6,956 nucleotides of DNA from an uncultured Bacteroidota bacterium (GCA_903881265.1 CAIRSV010000265.1:1-6956); one strand, 5' to 3'. Shown: positions 1 to 5,520, counted from the first letter of the stretch. The notes: a model not told the origin generated them from the sequence alone. Made by a program: numbers and translations.

Positions 1-107
1 GATTTATAGTAAGCAATAACCTCACTAATTTTTTTTCTGTCTTCATTTGTCAGAGGTGTAGAGTCCACTACGAAAACAATGCCTGCAGGTTCTTTGATGT
101 ATCCCAT
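1..107 (-). CDS. Small protein, N-terminal part only; putative partner of the upstream GNAT-like gene
   Basis: A start codon ATG at 107-105 opens a frame that stays open to the left edge (35 full codons). It begins MGYIKEPAGIVFVVDSTP and continues through a charged helix-like stretch (NEDRKKISEVIAYYK). I recall very small Bacteroidota proteins beginning M-[GS]-Y-[IL]-K-E-P-x-G-[IV]-x-F-x-[IV], followed by PLTxxDxKxIS, next to GNAT-like genes; this is memory, not a search. The leader is A-rich (TAAAAAAGTAAAT) with no Shine-Dalgarno sequence, as is usual in this phylum. The gene starts 13 bases after the stop of the upstream frame on the same strand, so co-transcription is likely. The C-terminus lies outside the window, and such proteins are usually only about 45-70 residues. 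Function is unknown; an antitoxin-like role is a guess from size, charge and gene order. Confidence 0.7.
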   Translation of the reverse strand, partial: MGYIKEPAGIVFVVDSTPLTNEDRKKISEVIAYYK

Positions 108-120
108 ATTTACTTTTTTA

Positions 121-375
121 TTACGACGGAAAATATTTTCTAATTAGCTTGAGCGCTTCATGAGGGTAGATTACCATTCTATGACCGCCAATATGCGTTG
201 CGCCTAAAGTTTTTTCATAATGGTCAATCAACTTTGTCTTAGATGTAAACGAAATAAAACCTTGGTAACCATTATCCCAAGAAATTTTACATGTGAAGGC
301 AAACAAATTTCCTGGTACACCTTCATAAAGTTTATTCTTACCTAAATTAAAAGGAGCACTTTCAATAAGATGCAT
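121..375 (-). CDS. GNAT-like domain, C-terminal portion (84 codons) downstream of an in-frame TAG
   Basis: This frame begins ATG at 375 immediately after the TAG at 378-376 and ends TAA at 123-121. Residues 6-25 (SAPFNLGKNKLYEGVPGNLF) resemble the acetyl-CoA-binding motif A region of the GNAT fold. They are followed by a helix, a strand (GYQGFISFTSKT) and a helix plus Gly-Ala turn (KLIDHYEKTLGA), the usual GNAT order. The canonical R/Q-x-x-G-x-G/A P-loop is degenerate here, so acetyltransferase activity is uncertain. No Shine-Dalgarno sequence precedes the ATG. The frame is the same as that of the upstream 90-codon ORF. The two together (175 codons) match my memory of a single Bacteroidota protein, with the ATG here corresponding to an internal Met. 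I therefore think this is the broken-off second half of one gene. Translation could still occur by stop-start reinitiation. Confidence 0.6.
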   Translation of the reverse strand: MHLIESAPFNLGKNKLYEGVPGNLFAFTCKISWDNGYQGFISFTSKTKLIDHYEKTLGATHIGGHRMVIYPHEALKLIRKYFPS

Positions 376-378
376 CTA
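376..378 (-). other. In-frame amber codon splitting a single 175-codon gene
   Basis: Read on the minus strand, the junction is AGT GAT CAT TAC TAG ATG CAT CTT. The frame is open for 90 codons before and 84 codons after it, with no frame change. From memory, homologous proteins read D-H-[VI]-Y-M-H/D-L here, so the TAG sits where a Tyr codon (TAT or TAC) is expected, one substitution away. The possibilities are a recent nonsense mutation (pseudogene), a sequencing error, amber readthrough, or reinitiation at the adjacent ATG. The other genes in the window end in TAA, apart from the secreted protein gene (TAG), so there is no sign of a recoded TAG. Confidence 0.6.
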
Positions 379-648
379 GTAATGATCACTATAATTACTA
401 ATACTTAAAAGCCCTTGAATAATTTCCGGGTTATTGCGAATGGCAAGTTTAAAAACTTGCCTGTCAGACAATTTACATTCACTTGCCCAATTAAAAAGCC
501 ATCCTTTCTCCTTAGTAACGTTTTTTAAATCAGCTCTTGTAACGGGATGAACATCAGTCGAAAAACTATCATGGGAAATGGTATTAACGATACTATTGGT
601 TAGCTTGTCAATTTCAATTTCAAAATAATATTTTTTTTGTTTTGCCAC
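376..648 (-). CDS. N-terminal portion of the same GNAT-like protein (90 codons), ended by TAG
   Basis: The frame starts at GTG (648-646); an in-frame TGA two codons upstream leaves no other start, and there is no internal Met. It ends at TAG (378-376). The protein opens with a lysine-rich strand (AKQKKYYFEIEIDKL), has TRADLKNVTKEKGWLFNW at 37-54, and near the end has FKLAIRNNPEIIQGLLSIS (66-84), a beta strand-turn-strand that looks like the N-terminal sheet of a GNAT fold. It lacks an acetyl-CoA motif; that motif lies in the following frame. In homologues as I remember them, the sequence continues past the equivalent of SDHY directly into MHLIESAPFN. This ORF is therefore probably the truncated N-terminal half, not an independent gene. 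A TATCTTTG promoter element ends only four bases before the GTG, suggesting a leaderless or nearly leaderless mRNA. Confidence 0.6.
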   Translation of the reverse strand: MAKQKKYYFEIEIDKLTNSIVNTISHDSFSTDVHPVTRADLKNVTKEKGWLFNWASECKLSDRQVFKLAIRNNPEIIQGLLSISNYSDHY

Positions 649-652
649 AAAT

Positions 653-660
653 CAAAGATA
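653..660 (-). promoter_or_regulatory. Bacteroidota -7 promoter element TATCTTTG
   Basis: The minus strand reads TATCTTTG, an exact match to the Bacteroidota -7 consensus TAnnTTTG. It is followed by ATTT and then the GTG start at 648. The expected transcription start falls at or next to the start codon, so the mRNA would be leaderless. No clear TTTG/TTG -33 element is visible 17-23 bases upstream. A near match, TATATTTT at 677-684, could be an alternative giving a leader of about 20-25 bases. Confidence 0.45.
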
Positions 661-726
661 AGAACAATGGTATTGAAAAATATAGAAAATTCCTTCACTA
701 GCGCGAGAAATTTTTACATCGCGCTC

Positions 727-765
727 TTGGTTCGGAGAACCAATTTTATCTGTCGTTCGACATGC
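727..765. repeat. 39-bp repeat copy A with the palindrome TTGGTTCGGAGAACCAA
   Basis: Bases 727-743 form a 7-bp perfect hairpin (TTGGTTC / GAACCAA, loop GGA), followed by TTTTATCT and then GTCGTTCGACATGC. It matches 1671-1709 at 36 of 39 positions, in the same orientation; weak similarity continues for about 20 more bases with a one-base indel. This copy lies downstream of the secreted-protein gene. The hairpin followed by TTTT would resemble a terminator only for plus-strand transcription, but no plus-strand gene is present. It looks like a dispersed palindromic element (REP/MITE-like), though no family is assigned. Confidence 0.75.
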
Positions 766-809
766 CGCAAACGAACATGGCGAACTGCGTGTGGAATAGA
801 TTATTGACA

Positions 810-824
810 CGGGTTACAAACCCG
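810..824. repeat. Short palindrome CGGGTTACAAACCCG
   Basis: A perfect 6-bp stem (CGGGTT / AACCCG) with loop ACA lies 31 bases beyond the stop codon of the secreted-protein gene. Neither strand has a T-run after it, so it is not a convincing intrinsic terminator. The GGTT/AACC arms are shared with the 727 and 1671 palindromes. I have an impression that similar CGGGTT-type palindromes are scattered in Bacteroidota intergenic regions, which I cannot verify here. Confidence 0.55.
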
Positions 825-855
825 CGCCAGCAAACATACTTAGAATGCACTAAGA

Positions 856-1569
856 CTAGCGGGGATGTGTAGCGACGATAGTAATACTTGTCACCGGATG
901 TATTTCCCACGCGGTGGCGCGCCAATTTTTAGTATTACCAGGATTTGTATGTTCGGCCATATTTAAATGTTCGATATCGAATAGCATCCATCCTTGTACT
1001 TCAACCCACCTGCCTACATAGTTATTTCGAATAGAGGATGTACTCCAATTGACGCCTTTGGCTGCCATTATCCTGCGCATGCGTGGCGTAATTTCAACTA
1101 TGACTCGTTGATTTTTTTCATAGCTCATTGGTTGTAAACTTAACTCGATATGCGTATCTCTGTCGTCTTGATTTTTTGATTTGCAGTTTGCCGTCTCAAT
1201 GCCACCCGGTTTTACATCAGCTACATACGCAATAATTTTAGCAGCACGTTGCACACTCCATCGATTTCTATCATCACCGTTTTTCAATAAAGCTGACATC
1301 GTGATTGAATGATCAAAATCGTTGCTAAGCGGCACGTTTGTCCTATTTTTAAGAATATTCAGTTGTTGCACTCTCGTTGACTTCGCATTTCCTTGCGCCG
1401 GACATTCACTTCGAAATACAGGTGGTGGTTGATGATAACATTCCGTCTGTGCTTGATTTGATGGCTTGCTCACTGAGGCATGCCGCGGTATCGCAATCCG
1501 TGCTATCGTAGAATTTGTATGTAAAAATCCTACTGACAAGATATAAATAATAATTAGACTAGATTTCAT
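856..1569 (-). CDS. Secreted protein of unknown function (237 aa) with a conserved DxDTHIEL/WEIHPVT domain
   Basis: The protein starts at ATG 1569; an in-frame TGA directly upstream excludes a longer form, and a weak GGA lies at a plausible ribosome-binding distance. Residues 1-23 form a signal peptide (KSS, hydrophobic core LIIIYILSVGFL, then TIA), so it is probably exported. A Pro/Gln/Ser-rich linker with two Cys (44, 55) spans about 28-70. The domain from about 71 to 230 contains strands such as AKIIAYVADVKPGG (110-123), NCKSKNQDDRDTHIELSL (128-145), RVIVEITPR (155-163), GRWVEVQGWMLFD (186-198) and NPGNTKNWRATAWEIHPVT (209-227). This reads like a small beta-barrel, OB-fold-like domain. I recall similar hypothetical proteins in soil Bacteroidota but no established function. 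It stands alone, with spacers of 207 and 305 bases on either side, and ends in TAG, with a second in-frame TAG one codon further on. Confidence 0.8.
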   Translation of the reverse strand: MKSSLIIIYILSVGFLHTNSTIARIAIPRHASVSKPSNQAQTECYHQPPPVFRSECPAQGNAKSTRVQQLNILKNRTNVPLSNDFDHSITMSALLKNGDDRNRWSVQRAAKIIAYVADVKPGGIETANCKSKNQDDRDTHIELSLQPMSYEKNQRVIVEITPRMRRIMAAKGVNWSTSSIRNNYVGRWVEVQGWMLFDIEHLNMAEHTNPGNTKNWRATAWEIHPVTSITIVATHPR

Positions 1570-1629
1570 TCATCCAATGTACATCATTCAACTTGTATTA
1601 AATAAAAGCAGCTAGGTAATTTAAGTAAA

Positions 1630-1650
1630 TCGTTGATATTGCTAAGAATT
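1630..1650. repeat. 21-bp direct repeat, copy 1 (TCGTTGATATTGCTAAGAAT plus T)
   Basis: It matches 1740-1760 at 20 of 21 positions (A/G difference at the ninth base), in the same orientation, exactly 110 bases apart. Copies 1 and 2 bracket the 39-bp palindromic repeat at 1671-1709. They could be target-site-like duplications left by insertion of that element, although 21 bp is long for that, or remnants of a tandem duplication. Confidence 0.75.
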
Positions 1651-1670
1651 AAAACTACGCGGTTGGTCTG

Positions 1671-1709
1671 TTGGTTCGGAGAACCAATTTTATCTATCCT
1701 CCGACATGC
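1671..1709. repeat. 39-bp repeat copy B with the palindrome TTGGTTCGGAGAACCAA
   Basis: Bases 1671-1687 are identical to the hairpin at 727-743 and are again followed by TTTTATCT; the next 14 bases differ at three positions from copy A. It lies in the same orientation, 944 bases from copy A and upstream of the secreted-protein gene, so the gene sits between two direct copies. If the leader of that gene starts upstream of here, the RNA would contain the hairpin TTGGTTC-TCC-GAACCAA. Confidence 0.75.
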
Positions 1710-1739
1710 ATCCAAGGCAAACATATCGAATAGTAACAG

Positions 1740-1760
1740 TCGTTGATGTTGCTAAGAATT
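1740..1760. repeat. 21-bp direct repeat, copy 2 (TCGTTGATGTTGCTAAGAAT plus T)
   Basis: This is the partner of the repeat at 1630-1650, with a single mismatch. Similarity does not continue beyond the repeat: AAAACTACGC follows copy 1, GTATACAACA follows copy 2. The boundaries are therefore sharp. Confidence 0.75.
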
Positions 1761-1821
1761 GTATACAACACACGCTATTCAACCGCTTTCAATTTCCGTA
1801 GCAATATCCCGACAAGTTACC

Positions 1822-1850
1822 AAAAAAAATGACCGGCATTCACCGGTCAT
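1822..1850 (-). terminator. Intrinsic terminator of the DUF2723-BCCP operon
   Basis: On the minus strand an 8-bp perfect stem ATGACCGG / CCGGTCAT (1850-1843 and 1836-1829) with the 6-base loop TGAATG runs into eight consecutive T (1829-1822). It begins 24 bases after the BCCP stop codon. Stem extension by A-U and G-U pairs at the base is possible. This is a textbook rho-independent terminator and separates the operon from the secreted-protein gene. Confidence 0.9.
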
Positions 1851-1874
1851 CTTCTAAAGTTCGTTCGCTGACAT

Positions 1875-2369
1875 TTATTCAAACACCATTAGTATCTGTC
1901 CTTTTTCAACTGTTTGTCGTTCTGTAATTTCGATGGCTTTGATGGTGACATCCGCCGCCGCCTTAAACACATTTTCCATTTTCATCGCCTCAAGTATCAT
2001 CAACGCATCCCCCGCTTTATAGTGCTTGCCTTGTTCAGCAAGTATCTTAATCACAAGACCTGGCATCGGCGCCTTCAGGTTATTTACTTTTTTAGTGCTC
2101 TTGCTATTGATACCAAGTGTATCTAACATGAGATCAACAGGCTCTTTAATCTGCACGGCAAACTTCTTGCCTTCAATACGCACAATAACAAGCTTATTTT
2201 CCTTATCGAGTTTCACTAAGTCAGCGTCTTTTTCAACGCCATTCATGCGCATCTTAAAACTATTCGTCGCACACTTCACAAATTCAATATCAACAGGCAC
2301 GCCATTTACTGACGCATCCTTGCCCGTAACAACCTGCACATCATGTGAACCAATGGAAGCTTTATACAT
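1875..2369 (-). CDS. Biotin carboxyl carrier protein / biotin-lipoyl attachment domain protein (164 aa)
   Basis: The C-terminal domain (about 97-164) is a biotinyl domain: LKAPMPGLVIKI, KAGDALMILEAMKMENV, then the second hairpin half TVEKGQILMVFE. Lys130 in EAMKM is the expected biotinylation site. The EAMKM form, with PMPG upstream, points to carriers of acyl-CoA or oxaloacetate-type carboxylases and not lipoyl domains of dehydrogenase complexes. Residues 1-85 form a beta-rich domain resembling the region before the biotinyl domain in propionyl/acetyl-CoA carboxylase alpha chains, followed by a short charged linker (NSKSTKKVNN). It is free-standing: no biotin carboxylase or carboxyltransferase gene is in the window, so its partners must be encoded elsewhere. 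It starts five bases after the stop of the DUF2723 gene with no Shine-Dalgarno sequence, so translation coupled to that gene is likely. It is cytoplasmic. Which carboxylase it serves cannot be told from the sequence. Confidence 0.9.
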   Translation of the reverse strand: MYKASIGSHDVQVVTGKDASVNGVPVDIEFVKCATNSFKMRMNGVEKDADLVKLDKENKLVIVRIEGKKFAVQIKEPVDLMLDTLGINSKSTKKVNNLKAPMPGLVIKILAEQGKHYKAGDALMILEAMKMENVFKAAADVTIKAIEITERQTVEKGQILMVFE

Positions 2370-2374
2370 ATCGT

Positions 2375-5300
2375 TTATTGTTGTGCTTGTTGACGTGGAA
2401 CTTGCATTGACAAGCGTTGTAATATTGGCATAAGTCTGTCATACACATCCTTTCGATTGTTTTGTTGCGCCAAACCAGCAATATTATTAATCACCGATAA
2501 ATCAAATTGAGCGGCGCTTGCACCATCCATTTTATTTGGCAAACTGTTCATATAAGCGATATCATCTTCGGCTTGTTTAACAAAGCGATCAAGCATTATC
2601 TTACTTTTTACTTTATCGCCTGCGGTGATGTAGGACATACACATATAAATATTTCCGATGTTCTCATTATCCTGCGAAATGATGAAAGGAAGCGACTTGT
2701 CGGAGATACTAGTATACACTTTATCTAATATTTTCAAGGCGTCTTTTTGCTTATTGTCTCTTGATAAGGCATCCGCAGTCATCGCAGCAAAACGACGGTT
2801 TGTGCTTGCCATACGACGGTTTGTTTGATCGAGATAAATACCATTTTCACAATTCCCATATCTAAATTTATTAAGATACAAATCCACACATCTGCGTTGG
2901 TTTACTCGAATTGGCGACACCGTTCGTGAACCTGGCGTTCGAACAGGTATTAATTTAAATGCAAACCCTTCTAATTGCAAATATTCTTCCAACCCTTCGT
3001 AATGATCAGGGTCAATTGAATTTGCAAAATAAATCGGACGCTTCCACGCATTTGCAGCAAGTATGTTCAGAATCGCTAAATCATTTTTATAGGCTACATT
3101 CTTAGGCATACTAAATTGCACCTGATCAACAATCACAGAGGTATCACCTTTAGCCAACACGTGATTTCTCTTCACTAGATCTTTATTCACCGGAATAAAG
3201 AAATTCTTCACCGGGAAATAATTAGACGCACCACCATCCATTGTTGGCATGGTAGAACTTGTAGCATCGCTGCTAACAAAATTCAATACTTCTGTTAGGT
3301 TCACGTATTTATCTTGAGCGATTGACTTATTATCAAGGTATTGGATATAGTCTCTTTTTTGACCACGGTATTGCTCTGCTTTCCAAATCATAGGTACAGC
3401 ATCGGCCTTGTTTATTTTTCTAGACAGCTGGTCGATATACCAATCAATACCTAATAGACTAATATTGACGATACGCACATCGGTACGAATACCTTCAACT
3501 TCTTGTGCATACCACAATGGATAGGTATCATTATCACCTTCTGTAAATAAAATTGAATTGGGTTCGCACGATTCAAGATAGTTAATCGCAGTAGCTTTGG
3601 CTAATGTTTTCTTCGAGCGATCATGATCATCCCATTCTTTACTTGCCATCAACATCGGCACAGCAACAAGACAAAGGCCTGTGGCTGCAAGCGGTGATAG
3701 GTTGCCCAATTTAAGTCGCTTTAATAAATCACTGACCATCAACACACCCAACCCTATCCATATAGCAAACGCATACGTAGAACCTGCATACGCATAGTCA
3801 CGCTCACGAGGTTGAAGAGGCGTATTATTCAAATAGAGAACGATGGCCAAACCAGTAAAGAAAAACAACAATCCTACGATCGTCATATTTCGTTTATCGT
3901 GACGATAGTGATACATCAACCCAAGCAGACCAAGTAAAAACGGAAGAAAATAAAGTTCGTTACGAGCCGGACTATCTCGAACACCTTTCGGCATTTTATC
4001 GACATCACCCATCCATATCTTGTCGATAGGTTTGATACCTGATAGCCAGTTGCCATTTTCAGGCTCACCTTGAATATTTTGAATATCATTTTCGCGACCA
4101 ATGTAGTTCCAACAGAAATAGCGCCACCACATTTGTTTGACTTGATAGTTATAAAAGAATTTCAAGTTATCGAAACTGCTTGGTCTTTCGTCTTCTGCTA
4201 GTCCGAGATAATTTTGATAATACTTCGCGTGGTTTTGATCGTTGCCATCCCAAATACGCGGAAACAAGCGAGTGTCTTCTGAGTTATAGGTATAGGCGTC
4301 TTTCTTTTCACCAAGCTCTTCATACTTCGTATCGCCTTTCCAGTATTGCATCTTACCATCTTTCATACCTGTTGGCTTAGAGTTGTAATCGGGTCCGGAT
4401 ACTAATGGCACAGAACCATATTGTTCACGTTGAAGGTATTTAATCAATGAAATAGCGTTATCAGGATTTGTCATATCCAACGGCACATCAGCATTCGAAC
4501 GAATGATAATTTGGAAGAAAGATGAATAGCCGATTAGAATGAAAATAAAACATAAGGTCGCAAGATGGACAAAATAATGGCCCGCTTTTTTAGCCCAACG
4601 AAGCATAAAAAAGCAACCCACGGCAATTAACAAGATGGCTAAGAATACACCGCTATTGAAAGGCAATCCAAAATCGTTGACCATCAAGATATCCATCTTA
4701 GACGCAAAAATTGGTACGGCTTGAATGATACCGAATTGAATCACACCTGTAATCACACAGCCTAATAAGAATGCCCAAACAGTGCCCCATTTGGTCACAG
4801 GATAACGTTTGAAATAATACACCATCACGATGGCAGGAATGGTCAACAAGTTTAATAGATGGACGCCAATTGATAATCCCATAAGATAGGCGATTAAAAT
4901 AATCCAACGATCGGCGTGGGTATCATTATCATTGGTCAGGCGGTCTTCCCATTTAAGAATGGCCCAAAACACCAAGGCTGTCAAAAAGGATGACATCGCA
5001 TACACCTCACCTTCCACAGCAGAAAACCAGAATGTGTCAGAAAATGTATACGCCAAAGCACCTACAATACCAGCACCCATAATTTTTATAAGATTGCTTT
5101 GATTCAATTCCTCGCCTTGCTTCACAAGAATGCGTTTCGCAAAGTGTGTGATTGTCCAAAACAAAAACAGGATGGTGAACCCACTCGATATGGCCGAAAG
5201 ACTGTTAATAGCCAATGCCGCGTTTTGCATACCAAACATAGATACCATCACACGACCTAGCATCAAAAACAAAGGAGCACCCGGTGAGTGCACCACTTCT

Positions 5301-5434
5301 AATTTGGCAGCGCCTGAAATAAATTCACCGCAATCCCAGAAGCTTACTGTGGCTTCCTTCGTAATCATGTACACTGTGCAGGCGATTAGACATATAGCCC
5401 AACCGATGACGTTATTAATTCTGTTATAATTCAT
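2375..5434 (-). CDS. DUF2723 family polytopic membrane protein, probable GT-C type protein O-mannosyltransferase-like (1019 aa)
   Basis: The N-terminal half matches the DUF2723 family. A first membrane helix (about 9-25) is followed by SFWDCGEFISGAAKLEVVHS (31-50) and PGAPL; Asp34 and Glu37 sit in the first outer loop, where GT-C glycosyltransferases keep the catalytic acidic residue. Further hydrophobic segments lie near 57-68, 82-98, 120-135, 148-162, 176-207, 217-240, 262-279 and 289-311. A soluble stretch (about 312-493) is followed by four more segments (about 494-510, 517-535, 552-570, 582-597). A C-terminal soluble region carries ILFTEGDNDTYPLWYAQEVE (628-647) and ends in a helical, TPR-like part (about 880-1010). 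The family includes human TMEM260, reported as a protein O-mannosyltransferase; Bacteroidota members are attractive candidates for periplasmic protein O-glycosylation, but substrate and sugar here are inference. It is first in an operon with the carrier protein. The start ATG at 5434 fits the promoter at 5456-5463. Confidence 0.9.
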   Translation of the reverse strand: MNYNRINNVIGWAICLIACTVYMITKEATVSFWDCGEFISGAAKLEVVHSPGAPLFLMLGRVMVSMFGMQNAALAINSLSAISSGFTILFLFWTITHFAKRILVKQGEELNQSNLIKIMGAGIVGALAYTFSDTFWFSAVEGEVYAMSSFLTALVFWAILKWEDRLTNDNDTHADRWIILIAYLMGLSIGVHLLNLLTIPAIVMVYYFKRYPVTKWGTVWAFLLGCVITGVIQFGIIQAVPIFASKMDILMVNDFGLPFNSGVFLAILLIAVGCFFMLRWAKKAGHYFVHLATLCFIFILIGYSSFFQIIIRSNADVPLDMTNPDNAISLIKYLQREQYGSVPLVSGPDYNSKPTGMKDGKMQYWKGDTKYEELGEKKDAYTYNSEDTRLFPRIWDGNDQNHAKYYQNYLGLAEDERPSSFDNLKFFYNYQVKQMWWRYFCWNYIGRENDIQNIQGEPENGNWLSGIKPIDKIWMGDVDKMPKGVRDSPARNELYFLPFLLGLLGLMYHYRHDKRNMTIVGLLFFFTGLAIVLYLNNTPLQPRERDYAYAGSTYAFAIWIGLGVLMVSDLLKRLKLGNLSPLAATGLCLVAVPMLMASKEWDDHDRSKKTLAKATAINYLESCEPNSILFTEGDNDTYPLWYAQEVEGIRTDVRIVNISLLGIDWYIDQLSRKINKADAVPMIWKAEQYRGQKRDYIQYLDNKSIAQDKYVNLTEVLNFVSSDATSSTMPTMDGGASNYFPVKNFFIPVNKDLVKRNHVLAKGDTSVIVDQVQFSMPKNVAYKNDLAILNILAANAWKRPIYFANSIDPDHYEGLEEYLQLEGFAFKLIPVRTPGSRTVSPIRVNQRRCVDLYLNKFRYGNCENGIYLDQTNRRMASTNRRFAAMTADALSRDNKQKDALKILDKVYTSISDKSLPFIISQDNENIGNIYMCMSYITAGDKVKSKIMLDRFVKQAEDDIAYMNSLPNKMDGASAAQFDLSVINNIAGLAQQNNRKDVYDRLMPILQRLSMQVPRQQAQQ

Positions 5435-5455
5435 ATTGAAATTTTAAAGAGGTAG

Positions 5456-5463
5456 CAAATATA
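5456..5463 (-). promoter_or_regulatory. Bacteroidota -7 promoter element TATATTTG for the DUF2723-BCCP operon
   Basis: The minus strand reads TATATTTG, an exact TAnnTTTG match, ending 21 bases before the ATG at 5434. This gives a leader of roughly 15 bases without a Shine-Dalgarno sequence. About 21 bases upstream is TTCG, a three-of-four match to the -33 TTTG element. The spacer between them contains the small inverted repeat GGAAT-6-ATTCC (5470-5485) and a T-run. Confidence 0.65.
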
Positions 5464-5469
5464 AAAAAA

Positions 5470-5485
5470 GGAATCTGACTATTCC
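5470..5485. repeat. Inverted repeat GGAAT(6)ATTCC inside the promoter spacer
   Basis: Five-base perfect arms separated by CTGACT lie between the putative -33 and -7 elements of the operon promoter. It could be an operator for a dimeric regulator. Alternatively, on the minus strand the arms are followed by seven T, so it could be a feeble back-up terminator for readthrough from lpdA. The arms are short and AT-rich, so chance is a real possibility. Confidence 0.3.
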
Positions 5486-5520
5486 GAATTGTTTTCCGTT
5501 AATTAAAATGAAACTCAAGG

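Larger units (their letters stand above)
1570..1821. other. Intergenic spacer between the secreted-protein gene and the BCCP operon terminator
   Basis: I find no gene here on either strand. The spacer holds repeat copy B (1671-1709), two copies of a 21-bp direct repeat (1630-1650, 1740-1760), and a possible minus-strand -7 element TATGTTTG at 1718-1725. If that element is used, the secreted-protein mRNA would carry a leader of about 140 bases that includes the 1671 hairpin. No -33 partner is visible, so the promoter is weakly supported. Confidence 0.5.

Noticed and set aside
376..378. Genome-wide recoding of TAG as a sense codon
   Set aside because: The secreted-protein gene ends with TAG where its conserved domain ends, followed by another TAG, so TAG appears to act as a stop in this genome.
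727..751. Plus-strand intrinsic terminator (hairpin plus TTTT)
   Set aside because: No plus-strand gene ends here, the T-run is only four bases, and the same sequence recurs at 1671 in the same orientation, so a repeat element explains it better.
831..838. Minus-strand TATGTTTG matching the -7 consensus
   Set aside because: It sits within 20 bases downstream of the secreted-protein stop codon, about 180 bases before the next start, with no -33 element; a six-base consensus is expected by chance at this frequency in AT-rich DNA.
1630..1760. CRISPR-like repeat array
   Set aside because: There are only two copies, with 89 bases between them containing a different repeat; no array periodicity and no cas genes are visible.
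2026..2433. Plus-strand open frame of 135 codons over the BCCP gene
   Set aside because: It is antisense to a well-supported biotin carrier gene, has low-complexity Ser/Leu/Thr composition typical of a shadow frame, and has no promoter or family resemblance.
5130..5429. Plus-strand open frame of 99 codons over the start of the DUF2723 gene
   Set aside because: It is entirely antisense to the conserved N-terminal region of the membrane protein and has no recognisable features.
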